From: Psychrobacter sp. Ps6
GTDB lineage: Bacteria; Pseudomonadota; Gammaproteobacteria; Pseudomonadales; Moraxellaceae
Assembly: GCF_022129235.1 (NCBI RefSeq)
Contig: NZ_JADQAI010000010.1
Location: 62,001 to 126,000, forward strand
Length of the DNA: 64,000 nucleotides
Direction of reading: 5' to 3'
Part shown: one piece after another, positions 56,506 through 64,000 of the stretch
How positions within the stretch are numbered: position 1 is the stretch's first letter
How the letters are laid out: the number at the start of each line of letters is the position of its first letter
The notes under the pieces: model-generated
The model's input: only the letters and a program-made list of their open reading frames with translations
Told to the model about the DNA's origin: nothing
The model's database searches: none
Translations under genes and position numbers: made by a program

Positions 56506-58176
56506 ATGTCAAATATGTACCATGGTGCTCCCTCTGCCTATGATTATCCACTACTAGTCAAGCAGCTCTTAAACCGTGCAAAAACAGTGTCACAAGACCA
56601 AGAGATTGTCTATGCGGACAAAAAGCGACTCACTTATAAGGATTTGTTTGAGCGTATCAATCGCTTGGCTAACGTACTCGCAGACCTGAATCTTGATGCA
56701 GGCGACATCGTTGCCGTTATGGACTGGGACAGCAATCGCTATCTTGAGTCTTATTTTGCAGTACCGATGTCAGAGTATGTTTTACAAACTGTCAATATCC
56801 GTCTATCACCAGAAAAAGTCCTCTACACCATCAATCATGCTAAGCCTAAAGTGCTGATGCTTAACTCTGAGTTTGCGCCATTGGTCAAAGATTATCAGTT
56901 TGAAAACTCTAGTATCGAGCACATTATTTGGCTGGACGATAATGGTGTGACGGCTGAAGGGGTTTTTGGTAGTAATCAAAGCCGCGTGACAGGCGAGTAT
57001 GAAGCATTGCTAGAAGCTGCTGATAGCCATTTTGATTTCCCAGACTTTGATGAAAATACCATCGCGACGACCTTTTACACCTCAGGTACGACAGGGGATC
57101 CAAAAGGCGTTTTCTTTAGTCACCGTCAGTTGGTGCTGCACAGTCTAGCAGAAGCCGCAACATTGGGTATGTTGCCGAACAAGCAAGGTGTTAGCTACGG
57201 TGATGTCTATATGCCAATGACGCCGATGTTCCACGTACATGCATGGGGCTTCCCATTTACGGCAACGATGGTGGGGCTAAAGCAAGTCTATCCGGGACGT
57301 TATGCACCTGATAGCTTGCTGGATTTGATTATCAATGAAAAGGTGAGTATCACACATTGTGTGCCAACGATTTTGCAAATGGTACTCAAAGAAGCACAAG
57401 ATCGCGATGCCAGCTTTAATGGGCTAAAAATGATCATTGGTGGTTCAAGACTGACTGAAGGGCTAGCAAAAACAGCAATGGCTCAAGGTATTGAAGTATA
57501 CACCGGCTACGGTATGTCAGAGACGGCACCACTTATCAGCCTGACTGAATTTAGTCTCAATGAGCCTGAAATGACGGAAGATGAAGACATTGCCCGTCGC
57601 TGTATGACAGGTAAGCCAGTGCTTATGGTCGATGCGCAAGTATGGGGTGAGGGCAATAAACCTGTCGGCAAGGGTCAAGAGAATACGGGTGAGCTGGTGC
57701 TACGGGCACCTTGGTTGACCCAAAGCTATCTCAAAAATGACGACGCTGGCAAGGAGCTGTGGGAGAGTGGCTATATGCACACTCAAGACATCGCTTACAT
57801 ACGCACAGATGGTTATATTAAAATCACGGATCGCCTAAAAGATGTGATCAAATCAGGTGGTGAGTGGATCTCATCGCTAGAGATTGAGACCATTTTATCA
57901 CTGCATCCATCCGTAGCGGATGTTTCAGTGATTGGCGTTCGGGATAAGCAATGGGGTGAGCGTCCGTTGGCCTTGGTGGTACTAAAACCAAACGCTCAAG
58001 AAACCAGTGCTGACGATATCAGAGCCATTGCAGAAAAAGCGGTAGAGCGCGGTATCATTCCTAAATATGGCGTACCAAGTCAATTTAAATTCGTTGATGA
58101 ACTGCCAAAAACCTCTGTTGGCAAACATGACAAAAAAGTCATGCGTGAGATGTATGCCAATCAAACTCAAGTATAA
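56506..58176 (+). CDS. Fatty-acid--CoA ligase (AlkK-like AMP-binding enzyme)
   Basis: A 556-residue ANL-superfamily acyl-CoA synthetase. It has the AMP-binding loop FYTSGTTGDPKGVFFSHRQLV, GYGMSETAPLIS, the hinge ITDRLKDVIKSGGEWISS and the C-terminal Lys in PKTSVGKHDKK. The style fits medium-chain ligases of the AlkK group. It activates fatty acids with ATP and CoA. It begins a plus-strand acyl-CoA metabolism block. Confidence 0.92.
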   Translation: MSNMYHGAPSAYDYPLLVKQLLNRAKTVSQDQEIVYADKKRLTYKDLFERINRLANVLADLNLDAGDIVAVMDWDSNRYLESYFAVPMSEYVLQTVNIRLSPEKVLYTINHAKPKVLMLNSEFAPLVKDYQFENSSIEHIIWLDDNGVTAEGVFGSNQSRVTGEYEALLEAADSHFDFPDFDENTIATTFYTSGTTGDPKGVFFSHRQLVLHSLAEAATLGMLPNKQGVSYGDVYMPMTPMFHVHAWGFPFTATMVGLKQVYPGRYAPDSLLDLIINEKVSITHCVPTILQMVLKEAQDRDASFNGLKMIIGGSRLTEGLAKTAMAQGIEVYTGYGMSETAPLISLTEFSLNEPEMTEDEDIARRCMTGKPVLMVDAQVWGEGNKPVGKGQENTGELVLRAPWLTQSYLKNDDAGKELWESGYMHTQDIAYIRTDGYIKITDRLKDVIKSGGEWISSLEIETILSLHPSVADVSVIGVRDKQWGERPLALVVLKPNAQETSADDIRAIAEKAVERGIIPKYGVPSQFKFVDELPKTSVGKHDKKVMREMYANQTQV

Positions 58177-58490
58177 TATTATCTATCGATTGAATGTCGA
58201 AACGCTTGAGCTCATCAAAATGTCATGCGTGTTGCACGCTTAATAGTTGACCTTTGTAATGGGCTCTGCTACATTTTAAACCGATACATAACGTATCGGT
58301 TTTTTAATTCTGGCAAGGATAACCAGTATTTATCAGGACATTATCTACCACACTCAAAACAGTGTAGTGTTGATAAAGCCAATTGCGTACAAAGATCATA
58401 TCAAGCGATGCAAGTGCGATAACAACTTACCAATGCGCCGATTATAAAACAATATTATTCCATTTCTCGTTTATGCTAAGGACAGCTATT
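58177..58490. other. Intergenic region between the acyl-CoA ligase gene and prpE
   Basis: About 315 nt. It holds the ligase terminator at 58278-58307 and the AAGGA site (~58479) of the prpE gene. Frames here look spurious. Confidence 0.5.
58278..58307 (+). terminator. Terminator after the acyl-CoA ligase gene
   Basis: AAACCGATAC pairs with GTATCGGTTT around 5 nt, followed by six T. Confidence 0.9.
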
Positions 58491-60512
58491 ATGAGCGACC
58501 ACGCCCAACACCCAGCCTCTACTCAAGCGGCAGACATGCCCACGTTCGCGGATATCTATCACGACTCCATTATGGATCGAGAGCAGTTTTGGGCTGAGCA
58601 AGCAAAGCGTATCTACTGGCATAAAGAGCCTGAGCAAATTCTCGATGATGGCAATCTGCCTTTTGCAAAATGGTTTGTTGGCGGTGAAACCAATCTTTGC
58701 TACAACTGTGTCGATCGCCATCTAGCAGACCGTGCAGAGCAAGATGCCTTTGTATGGGTGTCATCAGAGATCAATCAAGAGTTAATAGAAACTTTTCCAG
58801 CGGTCGTCGATTCGTTTAAAGATCTGGGCAATAACGTTGAGTTTTATACAGATTATGCCAAGCGTCGCCTGACTTATAATGATTTATACAAAGAAGTCAA
58901 TTACTTCGCAGACGTGCTACAGCGTCATGGTATTGGTAAGGGCGACCGTGTCATTATTTATATGCCAATGATTCTAGAAGCGGCATATGCCATGCTGGCT
59001 TGTGCTCGCATTGGTGCTATACACTCAGTCGTATTTGGCGGATTTGCCGCGCATAACTTGGCGATACGTATGGATGATGCTGAGGCAAAAATGGTCATTA
59101 CAGTGGATGCAGGTCTGCGTGATGGTAAGGTTATTAATTATAAAAATCTTGTCAACCAAGGAGTCGAGCAAGCGACAACCAAGCCTGAGCATGTATTAGT
59201 TGTCAATCGTGGTATTTTACCGTTTGAGCCGAGAGATGTTGACGTCGATTATGCGACCGAACGACGTCATAGCTGTGAGGCTCATGCAGTTGTGGAGCCC
59301 GTCTGGCTTGAATCCAATACACCGTCCTATTTGCTTTATACCTCTGGTACGACTGGCACACCAAAAGGCGTGCAACGTGATACTGGTGGTCATGCAGTCG
59401 CGCTGACGACATCGATGGATTATGTCTATGACGGCAGGGCAGGCGAGACATTCTGGGCGATATCAGATATCGGTTGGGCAGTCGGACATTCGTATACGAT
59501 TTATGCACCATTACTGGCAGGTATGACCAGTGTTATGTACGAAGGCTTACCACACTTACCGAACCCAGGTATCTGGTGGCGTATCGTTGAAGCCAACAAA
59601 GTTAATATCTTGTTCACGGCGCCTACAGGAGTACGTATGCTCAAAAAGCAAGATGAAAGCTGGATGACGCGCTATGATGTGTCTAGTGTTAAGTCTTTCT
59701 TTTTGGCAGGTGAGCCGCTTGATGAGTCAACGGCCAATTGGTTGTCTCAGCATTTAGGCGTACCGATTTTAGATCACTATTGGCAGACAGAGTCTGGTTG
59801 GCCGATCTTGAGCCATACACCAAAATTCAATCATAAACCGCATAAGCAGGGCTCGCCCGGTTATCCTATGTACGGTTATGAGGCGCAAGTCATCAATGAA
59901 GAGACAGGTGAACCTTGCAGCGCGGGTGAAAAAGGATTGCTTGCGATTAAAGCGCCGCTACCACCTGGCTGTCTCACCACGGTATGGCGCAACGATGAGC
60001 GCTTTGTCAGCAGTTACTTTGGTCTCTTTGATGGCCAGCAGTATTCTACCTCAGACTATGCAGTGACAGATGAAGACGGTTACTTTTACATCTTGGGGCG
60101 TACCGATGACGTTATAAACGTCGCAGGCCATCGAATAGGCACGCAAGAGATTGAAGAAGCAATCAGTACTCATCCAGAGATGGCAGAATGCGCTGTGGTA
60201 GGTATTCAGGATGAGCTAAAAGGCGAGCTACCGATTGCGTTCTGTGTCCTAAAAGATCAGTCGCAAGTCGAAACGACCGAAAACCGTTTCCGCATTGAGC
60301 AGCAAGTGATAGGTGCTGTGGTCAAATCCTTAGGCGGTATTGCAAGGCCGGCGGCCATTTATTTCCCTCAGGCGTTGCCAAAGACGCGTTCTGGCAAAAT
60401 CCTACGCCGATCCATTCGTGCTCTAGCAGAGGATAGGCCTACAGGCGACATGTCGACGCTTGATAATCCAGCCGCTATTGATGCGATTAAGCAATCGATG
60501 AAGGATTATTAG
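58491..60512 (+). CDS. prpE: Propionyl-CoA synthetase
   Basis: About 673 residues from the ATG at 58491, preceded by AAGGA; the frame opens earlier at 58383 in non-conserved sequence. It has ACAS-type N-terminal sequence (FAKWFVGGETNLCYNCVDRHL). LYTSGTTGTPKGVQRDTGGHAVAL is diagnostic of PrpE rather than acetyl-CoA synthetase (Gln-Arg-Asp-Thr-Gly). DHYWQTESGWPI is also present. The acetylatable Lys is in KTRSGKILRR. It activates propionate to propionyl-CoA. It fits a propionate/valine catabolic block with mmsA downstream. Confidence 0.9.
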   Translation: MSDHAQHPASTQAADMPTFADIYHDSIMDREQFWAEQAKRIYWHKEPEQILDDGNLPFAKWFVGGETNLCYNCVDRHLADRAEQDAFVWVSSEINQELIETFPAVVDSFKDLGNNVEFYTDYAKRRLTYNDLYKEVNYFADVLQRHGIGKGDRVIIYMPMILEAAYAMLACARIGAIHSVVFGGFAAHNLAIRMDDAEAKMVITVDAGLRDGKVINYKNLVNQGVEQATTKPEHVLVVNRGILPFEPRDVDVDYATERRHSCEAHAVVEPVWLESNTPSYLLYTSGTTGTPKGVQRDTGGHAVALTTSMDYVYDGRAGETFWAISDIGWAVGHSYTIYAPLLAGMTSVMYEGLPHLPNPGIWWRIVEANKVNILFTAPTGVRMLKKQDESWMTRYDVSSVKSFFLAGEPLDESTANWLSQHLGVPILDHYWQTESGWPILSHTPKFNHKPHKQGSPGYPMYGYEAQVINEETGEPCSAGEKGLLAIKAPLPPGCLTTVWRNDERFVSSYFGLFDGQQYSTSDYAVTDEDGYFYILGRTDDVINVAGHRIGTQEIEEAISTHPEMAECAVVGIQDELKGELPIAFCVLKDQSQVETTENRFRIEQQVIGAVVKSLGGIARPAAIYFPQALPKTRSGKILRRSIRALAEDRPTGDMSTLDNPAAIDAIKQSMKDY

Positions 60513-60829
60513 TTGATATAGGCTAGCAACTATATTGGTATCGCCTAAAAGCTAGGCTGATTTTTTTAAAGCTCATGAGCAATCATGGGCTTTTTTTGTT
60601 TCTGTTATTTGGGCAAATCCCCTTCAACAAAACAAACTTAGTGAAAATTGTGATAAAGCGCTTGACCGTAAAAATGATTTATTGTTATAGTCAATAACGA
60701 TACAAAATAAATCATTTTAAATTTAGTTATCTATAAATATTTTACAAATAACTATTTATAGCACTTAACTCTTAATGAATACTCAGATGCCGTCACACGG
60801 TAGTCTCGCAAAAAAGATAAGGATATCTT
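60513..60829. other. Intergenic region between prpE and mmsA
   Basis: About 317 nt. It holds the prpE terminator at 60568-60598 and very AT-rich DNA before mmsA, probably its promoter. No gene. Confidence 0.5.
60568..60598 (+). terminator. Terminator after prpE
   Basis: The stem AAAGCTCATGA with TCATGGGCTTT around GCAA, then more T. Confidence 0.82.
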
Positions 60830-62314
60830 ATGCACCACGTTCAGCAGCTCATCAATGGTCAGTTTGTACAATCAAAAACCGATGAATGGATTGATATCAC
60901 TGATCCAGCGACACAAGAAGTCATCGCAAAAGTTCCGAAAACCACCAATGATGAGATTAACCAAGCGGTCGCCGCCGCACAGACAGCGTTTGAAACATGG
61001 CGAAAAACGCCAATCACCACGCGTGCGCGTATTTTTTTGGCCTATCAAGCACTTATTCGCGAGCATATGGATGAGTTGGCAGAAATCTTGACCGCAGAGC
61101 AAGGCAAAACGATTGCTGATGCACGTGGCGATGTATTCCGCGGCCTAGAAGTGGTAGAACATGCAGCAGGTATCGCCAATTTGCAAATCGGCGACTTTGT
61201 AGAAAACGTCGCATCAGGCGTTGATACTTATAGCATTTGGCAACCACTGGGTGTTTGTGCTGGTATTACGCCATTTAACTTCCCAGCGATGATTCCGTTA
61301 TGGATGTTTCCAATGGCGATTGCGACGGGCAACACATTTATCCTAAAACCATCTGAACAAGATCCGATGGTGACTATGCGCTTAGTTGAGCTAGCGATTG
61401 AAGCGGGAGTACCAGAAGGCGTGCTGAACGTGGTGCATGGTGGCAAAGCAACCGTCGATGCTATCTGTGATCATCCAGATATCAAAGCGGTGTCTTTTGT
61501 GGGTTCTACCAACGTTGGTAAACACGTCTATGAGCGTGCCAGCCAGTCAGGTAAGCGCGCCCAGTGCATGATGGGTGCAAAAAACCATGGTGTTATTTTA
61601 CCTGATGCCAATAAAGAGCAAACGCTCAATCAGCTAGCGGGCGCGGCATTTGGCGCAGCGGGTCAACGCTGTATGGCGCTGTCAGTGGTCGTGCTAGTAG
61701 GCGCAGCTGGTGAGTGGATTGATGAAATCAAAGCCAAAGCAGAAAGTTTGGTTGTTTCAGCAGGTAAAAATGATAAAGATTTGGGACCACTGATTTCTCC
61801 TGCTGCAAAAGTCCGTGTCGAGCATTTGATTGGGACTGGGGTAGAAGAGGGCGCAAGCTTAATACTTGACGGTCGCGGAATTGCCGTTGAAGGGTTTGAA
61901 AACGGTAACTTTGTTGGCCCGACTATCTTTGATAACGTCACAAGCGATATGCAAATCTATAAAGAAGAAATATTCGGTCCCGTACTGTGTATTATGCGCG
62001 CTGATAGTTTGGACGAAGCAATTGCACTGCTCAATGCCAATCCACATGGCAATGGTACCGCGATATTTACCCAGTCAGGAGCGGCAGCCCATAAATTCCA
62101 ACAAGACATTCAGGTCGGTCAAATTGGTATCAACTTACCGATTCCTGTGCCACTACCAATGTTCTCATTCTCAGGTTCACGTGGCAGTAAACTTGGTGAC
62201 CTAGGGCCTTATGGCAAGCAAGCCGTACAGTTCTATACTCAGACGAAGACAGTGACGGCACGTTGGTTCGATGATGAAGCGAGCCGCGGTGTTAATACGA
62301 CTATTTCGATTTAA
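60830..62314 (+). CDS. mmsA: CoA-acylating methylmalonate-semialdehyde dehydrogenase
   Basis: A 494-residue MmsA. It has the family N-terminus ([31 protein letters not shown]) and the variant ALDH motif [50 protein letters not shown] stands where other ALDHs have ELGGKSP, with Asn for Glu, and [11 protein letters not shown] carries the catalytic Cys. It converts methylmalonate semialdehyde (valine) or malonate semialdehyde to propionyl-CoA or acetyl-CoA. The ATG at 60830 follows AAGGATATC. Confidence 0.95.
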   Translation: MHHVQQLINGQFVQSKTDEWIDITDPATQEVIAKVPKTTNDEINQAVAAAQTAFETWRKTPITTRARIFLAYQALIREHMDELAEILTAEQGKTIADARGDVFRGLEVVEHAAGIANLQIGDFVENVASGVDTYSIWQPLGVCAGITPFNFPAMIPLWMFPMAIATGNTFILKPSEQDPMVTMRLVELAIEAGVPEGVLNVVHGGKATVDAICDHPDIKAVSFVGSTNVGKHVYERASQSGKRAQCMMGAKNHGVILPDANKEQTLNQLAGAAFGAAGQRCMALSVVVLVGAAGEWIDEIKAKAESLVVSAGKNDKDLGPLISPAAKVRVEHLIGTGVEEGASLILDGRGIAVEGFENGNFVGPTIFDNVTSDMQIYKEEIFGPVLCIMRADSLDEAIALLNANPHGNGTAIFTQSGAAAHKFQQDIQVGQIGINLPIPVPLPMFSFSGSRGSKLGDLGPYGKQAVQFYTQTKTVTARWFDDEASRGVNTTISI

Positions 62315-62512
62315 CCGTCGGATTATTGTATTTTCGGTATAACGTTAATACGACTTGCGGTACTATTAAACGCAATTTTATTATCGTTATGCCGTTATCA
62401 TATAGCGCTAATGTCTTATAAAATTTTTGACCAATATTTTTATTAGCGTTTTTATTGACGTTTATCTGAGATTTAAGCCCTCTATTTGATCTATAAGAAC
62501 AAGGATGACCCT

Positions 62513-63673
62513 ATGGATTTTTCATTGACCGATGACCAAGTTGCCTTTCGCCAAACAGCCCGTCAGTTTGCACAAAAAGAGCTCAGACCGAACGCTGCTG
62601 AATGGGATCGCACTTCGCATTTCCCAGTGGACATCATCAAAAAATCTGGTGAGCTTGGCTTTTTGGGGCTATACACCAATCCAGAACATGATGGCTTGGG
62701 CCTGCCAAGGCTCGACTCAGCAATGGTATTCGAAGAGCTGGCATGGGGTGATACATCCGTGGCGGCTTATATGAGCATCCATAATATGGCCGCATGGATG
62801 ATCGGTGAATATGGTAGCGACAGCTTATGCAAAGAATATTTGCCCAATATGGTCAGCGGTGATTGGCTTGGCAGCTATTGCCTAACAGAGCCAAATGCAG
62901 GGTCGGATGCAGCCTCATTACGTACCAAAGCGGATAAACAAGGCGACCATTACGTACTGAATGGTGAAAAAACCTTTATCTCTGGCGCAGGCTCGACTGA
63001 TGTATTGGTAGTAATGGCGCGTACTGGTGGTGCTGGGCCAAAAGGTGTATCTGCGTTTGTTGTAGATGCCAATAGTGCTGGTATCGAATATGGCAAAAAC
63101 GAGCATAAAATGGGCTGGAAAGCACAGCCGACACGGACGATTAGCTTTAAAGATGTCAAAGTCCCAGCAGAAAACCTGATAGGTGAGGAAGGCCAAGGTT
63201 TTCGTATCGCGATGAAAGGTCTAGACGGTGGTCGTATTAATATCGGTATTTGCGCAGTAGGAACGGCACAATCTGCATTAGAGACGGCAACCAGTTACGT
63301 GCAAGAGCGAAGCCAATTTGGCAGTCCAATTGCTAGCTTACAATCCGTACAGTTTAAACTTGCTGATATGTTGACTCAGACCATCGCCGCGCGTCAAATG
63401 CTCTATCTTGCGGCAAGTAAAGTTGATAACAACGATGGGCAAGCGTCTACCTACTGTGCAATGGCCAAACGTCTCTCCACCGATCTTTGTTTCGATGTTG
63501 CGAATGAAGCCTTACAGCTACACGGTGGTTATGGTTATCTAAACGAGTATCCACTTGAGCGCCATGTGCGCGATTTGCGTGTCCATCAAATCCTAGAAGG
63601 CACCAATGAGATCATGCGCGTGATTATTTCACGTCAAGTCTTGCAAGATGAAGGGCTAAGCCAACTTCGCTAA
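62513..63673 (+). CDS. Acyl-CoA dehydrogenase (isobutyryl-CoA dehydrogenase-like)
   Basis: About 386 residues from the ATG at 62513, preceded by AAGGATG; the upstream ATG at 62486 has no such site. The acyl-CoA dehydrogenase motifs are YCLTEPNAGSDAASLRTKA, the FAD-binding LHGGYGYLNEYPLERHVRDLRV, and ILEGTNEIMRVIISRQ, where the catalytic Glu lies in this region. The style and neighbours (mmsA before, enoyl-CoA hydratase after) point to isobutyryl-CoA dehydrogenase of valine catabolism. A short-chain acyl-CoA enzyme is the alternative. Confidence 0.9.
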   Translation: MDFSLTDDQVAFRQTARQFAQKELRPNAAEWDRTSHFPVDIIKKSGELGFLGLYTNPEHDGLGLPRLDSAMVFEELAWGDTSVAAYMSIHNMAAWMIGEYGSDSLCKEYLPNMVSGDWLGSYCLTEPNAGSDAASLRTKADKQGDHYVLNGEKTFISGAGSTDVLVVMARTGGAGPKGVSAFVVDANSAGIEYGKNEHKMGWKAQPTRTISFKDVKVPAENLIGEEGQGFRIAMKGLDGGRINIGICAVGTAQSALETATSYVQERSQFGSPIASLQSVQFKLADMLTQTIAARQMLYLAASKVDNNDGQASTYCAMAKRLSTDLCFDVANEALQLHGGYGYLNEYPLERHVRDLRVHQILEGTNEIMRVIISRQVLQDEGLSQLR

Positions 63674-63705
63674 TTTATCTCGATCTACTGAAACAAGGAT
63701 GTTTT

Positions 63706-64000
63706 ATGACAGATTATACAAACCTAAAGCTATCAATTGATGGTCATACCGCAACATTGACGTTGAATAACCCACCGGCACATACGTGGACAATGGACAG
63801 TCTGCATGCGCTTAAGCAGCTCATCACAGACCTCAATGCCAATGACGATGTCTACGCATTGATCGTGCATGGAGATGGTGAAAAATTTTTTTCAGCTGGT
63901 GCAGATTTAAACAACTTTTCAGACGGTGATAAAGGCCGCGCAATAAGCATGGCGATTGCATTTGGCGAAGCGTTTGAAGCCCTGTCTGCCTATCGCGGTG
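63706..64000 (+). CDS. Enoyl-CoA hydratase/isomerase family protein (3' end outside window)
   Basis: The first 98 codons of a crotonase-family protein starting at ATG 63706 after AAGGATG. LNNPPAHTWTMDSLHAL and the oxyanion-hole segment KFFSAGADLNNF are clear. Gene order (acyl-CoA dehydrogenase, then crotonase) fits valine catabolism, where the hydratase forms 3-hydroxyisobutyryl-CoA. The rest lies beyond the window, so catalytic residues cannot be checked. Confidence 0.9.
   Translation, partial: MTDYTNLKLSIDGHTATLTLNNPPAHTWTMDSLHALKQLITDLNANDDVYALIVHGDGEKFFSAGADLNNFSDGDKGRAISMAIAFGEAFEALSAYRG

Noticed and set aside
58383-58490. Upstream extension of prpE
   Set aside because: The added 36 residues resemble no ANL N-terminus. 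A good AAGGA site precedes the internal ATG at 58491.

Overview
The window looks like a chromosomal segment of a Psychrobacter-like member of the Moraxellaceae (Gammaproteobacteria). I infer this from the moderate-to-low GC content, the protein style of guaB, glmM, cysS, selO and the long acyl-CoA desaturase, and the branched-chain/propionate catabolic genes at the right end. No database was searched.

Layout. (1) Positions 1-20930 are accessory DNA abutting the 3' end of a CAT-anticodon tRNA gene (20931-21007, minus strand). From left to right it holds the tail of a BREX phage-defence locus (partial pglZ, then brxL) and a three-gene plus-strand cluster: a WYL-domain regulator, a PD-(D/E)XK nuclease and a small protein resembling only the C-terminal domain of FtsZ. 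An IS630-family element with a split transposase follows, then a cysteine-rich small protein and a small XRE regulator. Next comes a three-gene recombinase module (187, 770 and 1060 aa) whose two junctions each overlap by 8 nt. Last is a P4-satellite-like minus-strand block: RelE-type toxin/antitoxin pair, 9-bp iteron array, DUF3987-type ATPase/primase-helicase, AlpA-like regulator, an unknown 348-aa protein, and a P4-type integrase next to the tRNA. (2) Positions 21.1-43.4 kb are ordinary chromosome: pteridine reductase, cca, maeB, selO, desaturase, ugpQ, a lipoprotein, cob(I)alamin adenosyltransferase, cysS, an MscS channel, guaB, glmM, pdxH and an EmrAB-like efflux pair. (3) Positions 43.7-50.5 kb form an electrophile/aldehyde-detoxification group: GST, DJ-1/Hsp31-like protein, CurA-like reductase, YqhD-like alcohol dehydrogenase, TetR regulator and aldehyde dehydrogenase. 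Two identical NemR-like palindromes lie in the promoter regions of yqhD and of the tetR/aldehyde dehydrogenase pair. (4) Positions 50.5-56.2 kb hold a small hypothetical gene, a DASH cryptochrome, a DUF3429 protein, two tandem MBL-like paralogues and an MFS transporter. (5) Positions 56.5 kb to the end hold acyl-CoA and propionyl-CoA metabolism: AlkK-like acyl-CoA ligase, prpE, mmsA, an isobutyryl-CoA-dehydrogenase-like enzyme and the start of an enoyl-CoA-hydratase-family gene. Together these suggest valine/propionate degradation.

The best candidate for something undescribed is the cluster at 4593-7459. Its third gene appears to encode a free-standing FtsZ C-terminal domain that keeps both aspartates of the T7 (catalytic) loop but has no GTP-binding domain. 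It sits beside BREX, a nuclease and a WYL regulator, which suggests a defence or abortive-infection role acting on cell division. That role is inference. The iteron array and the three-recombinase module are the next most interesting items.
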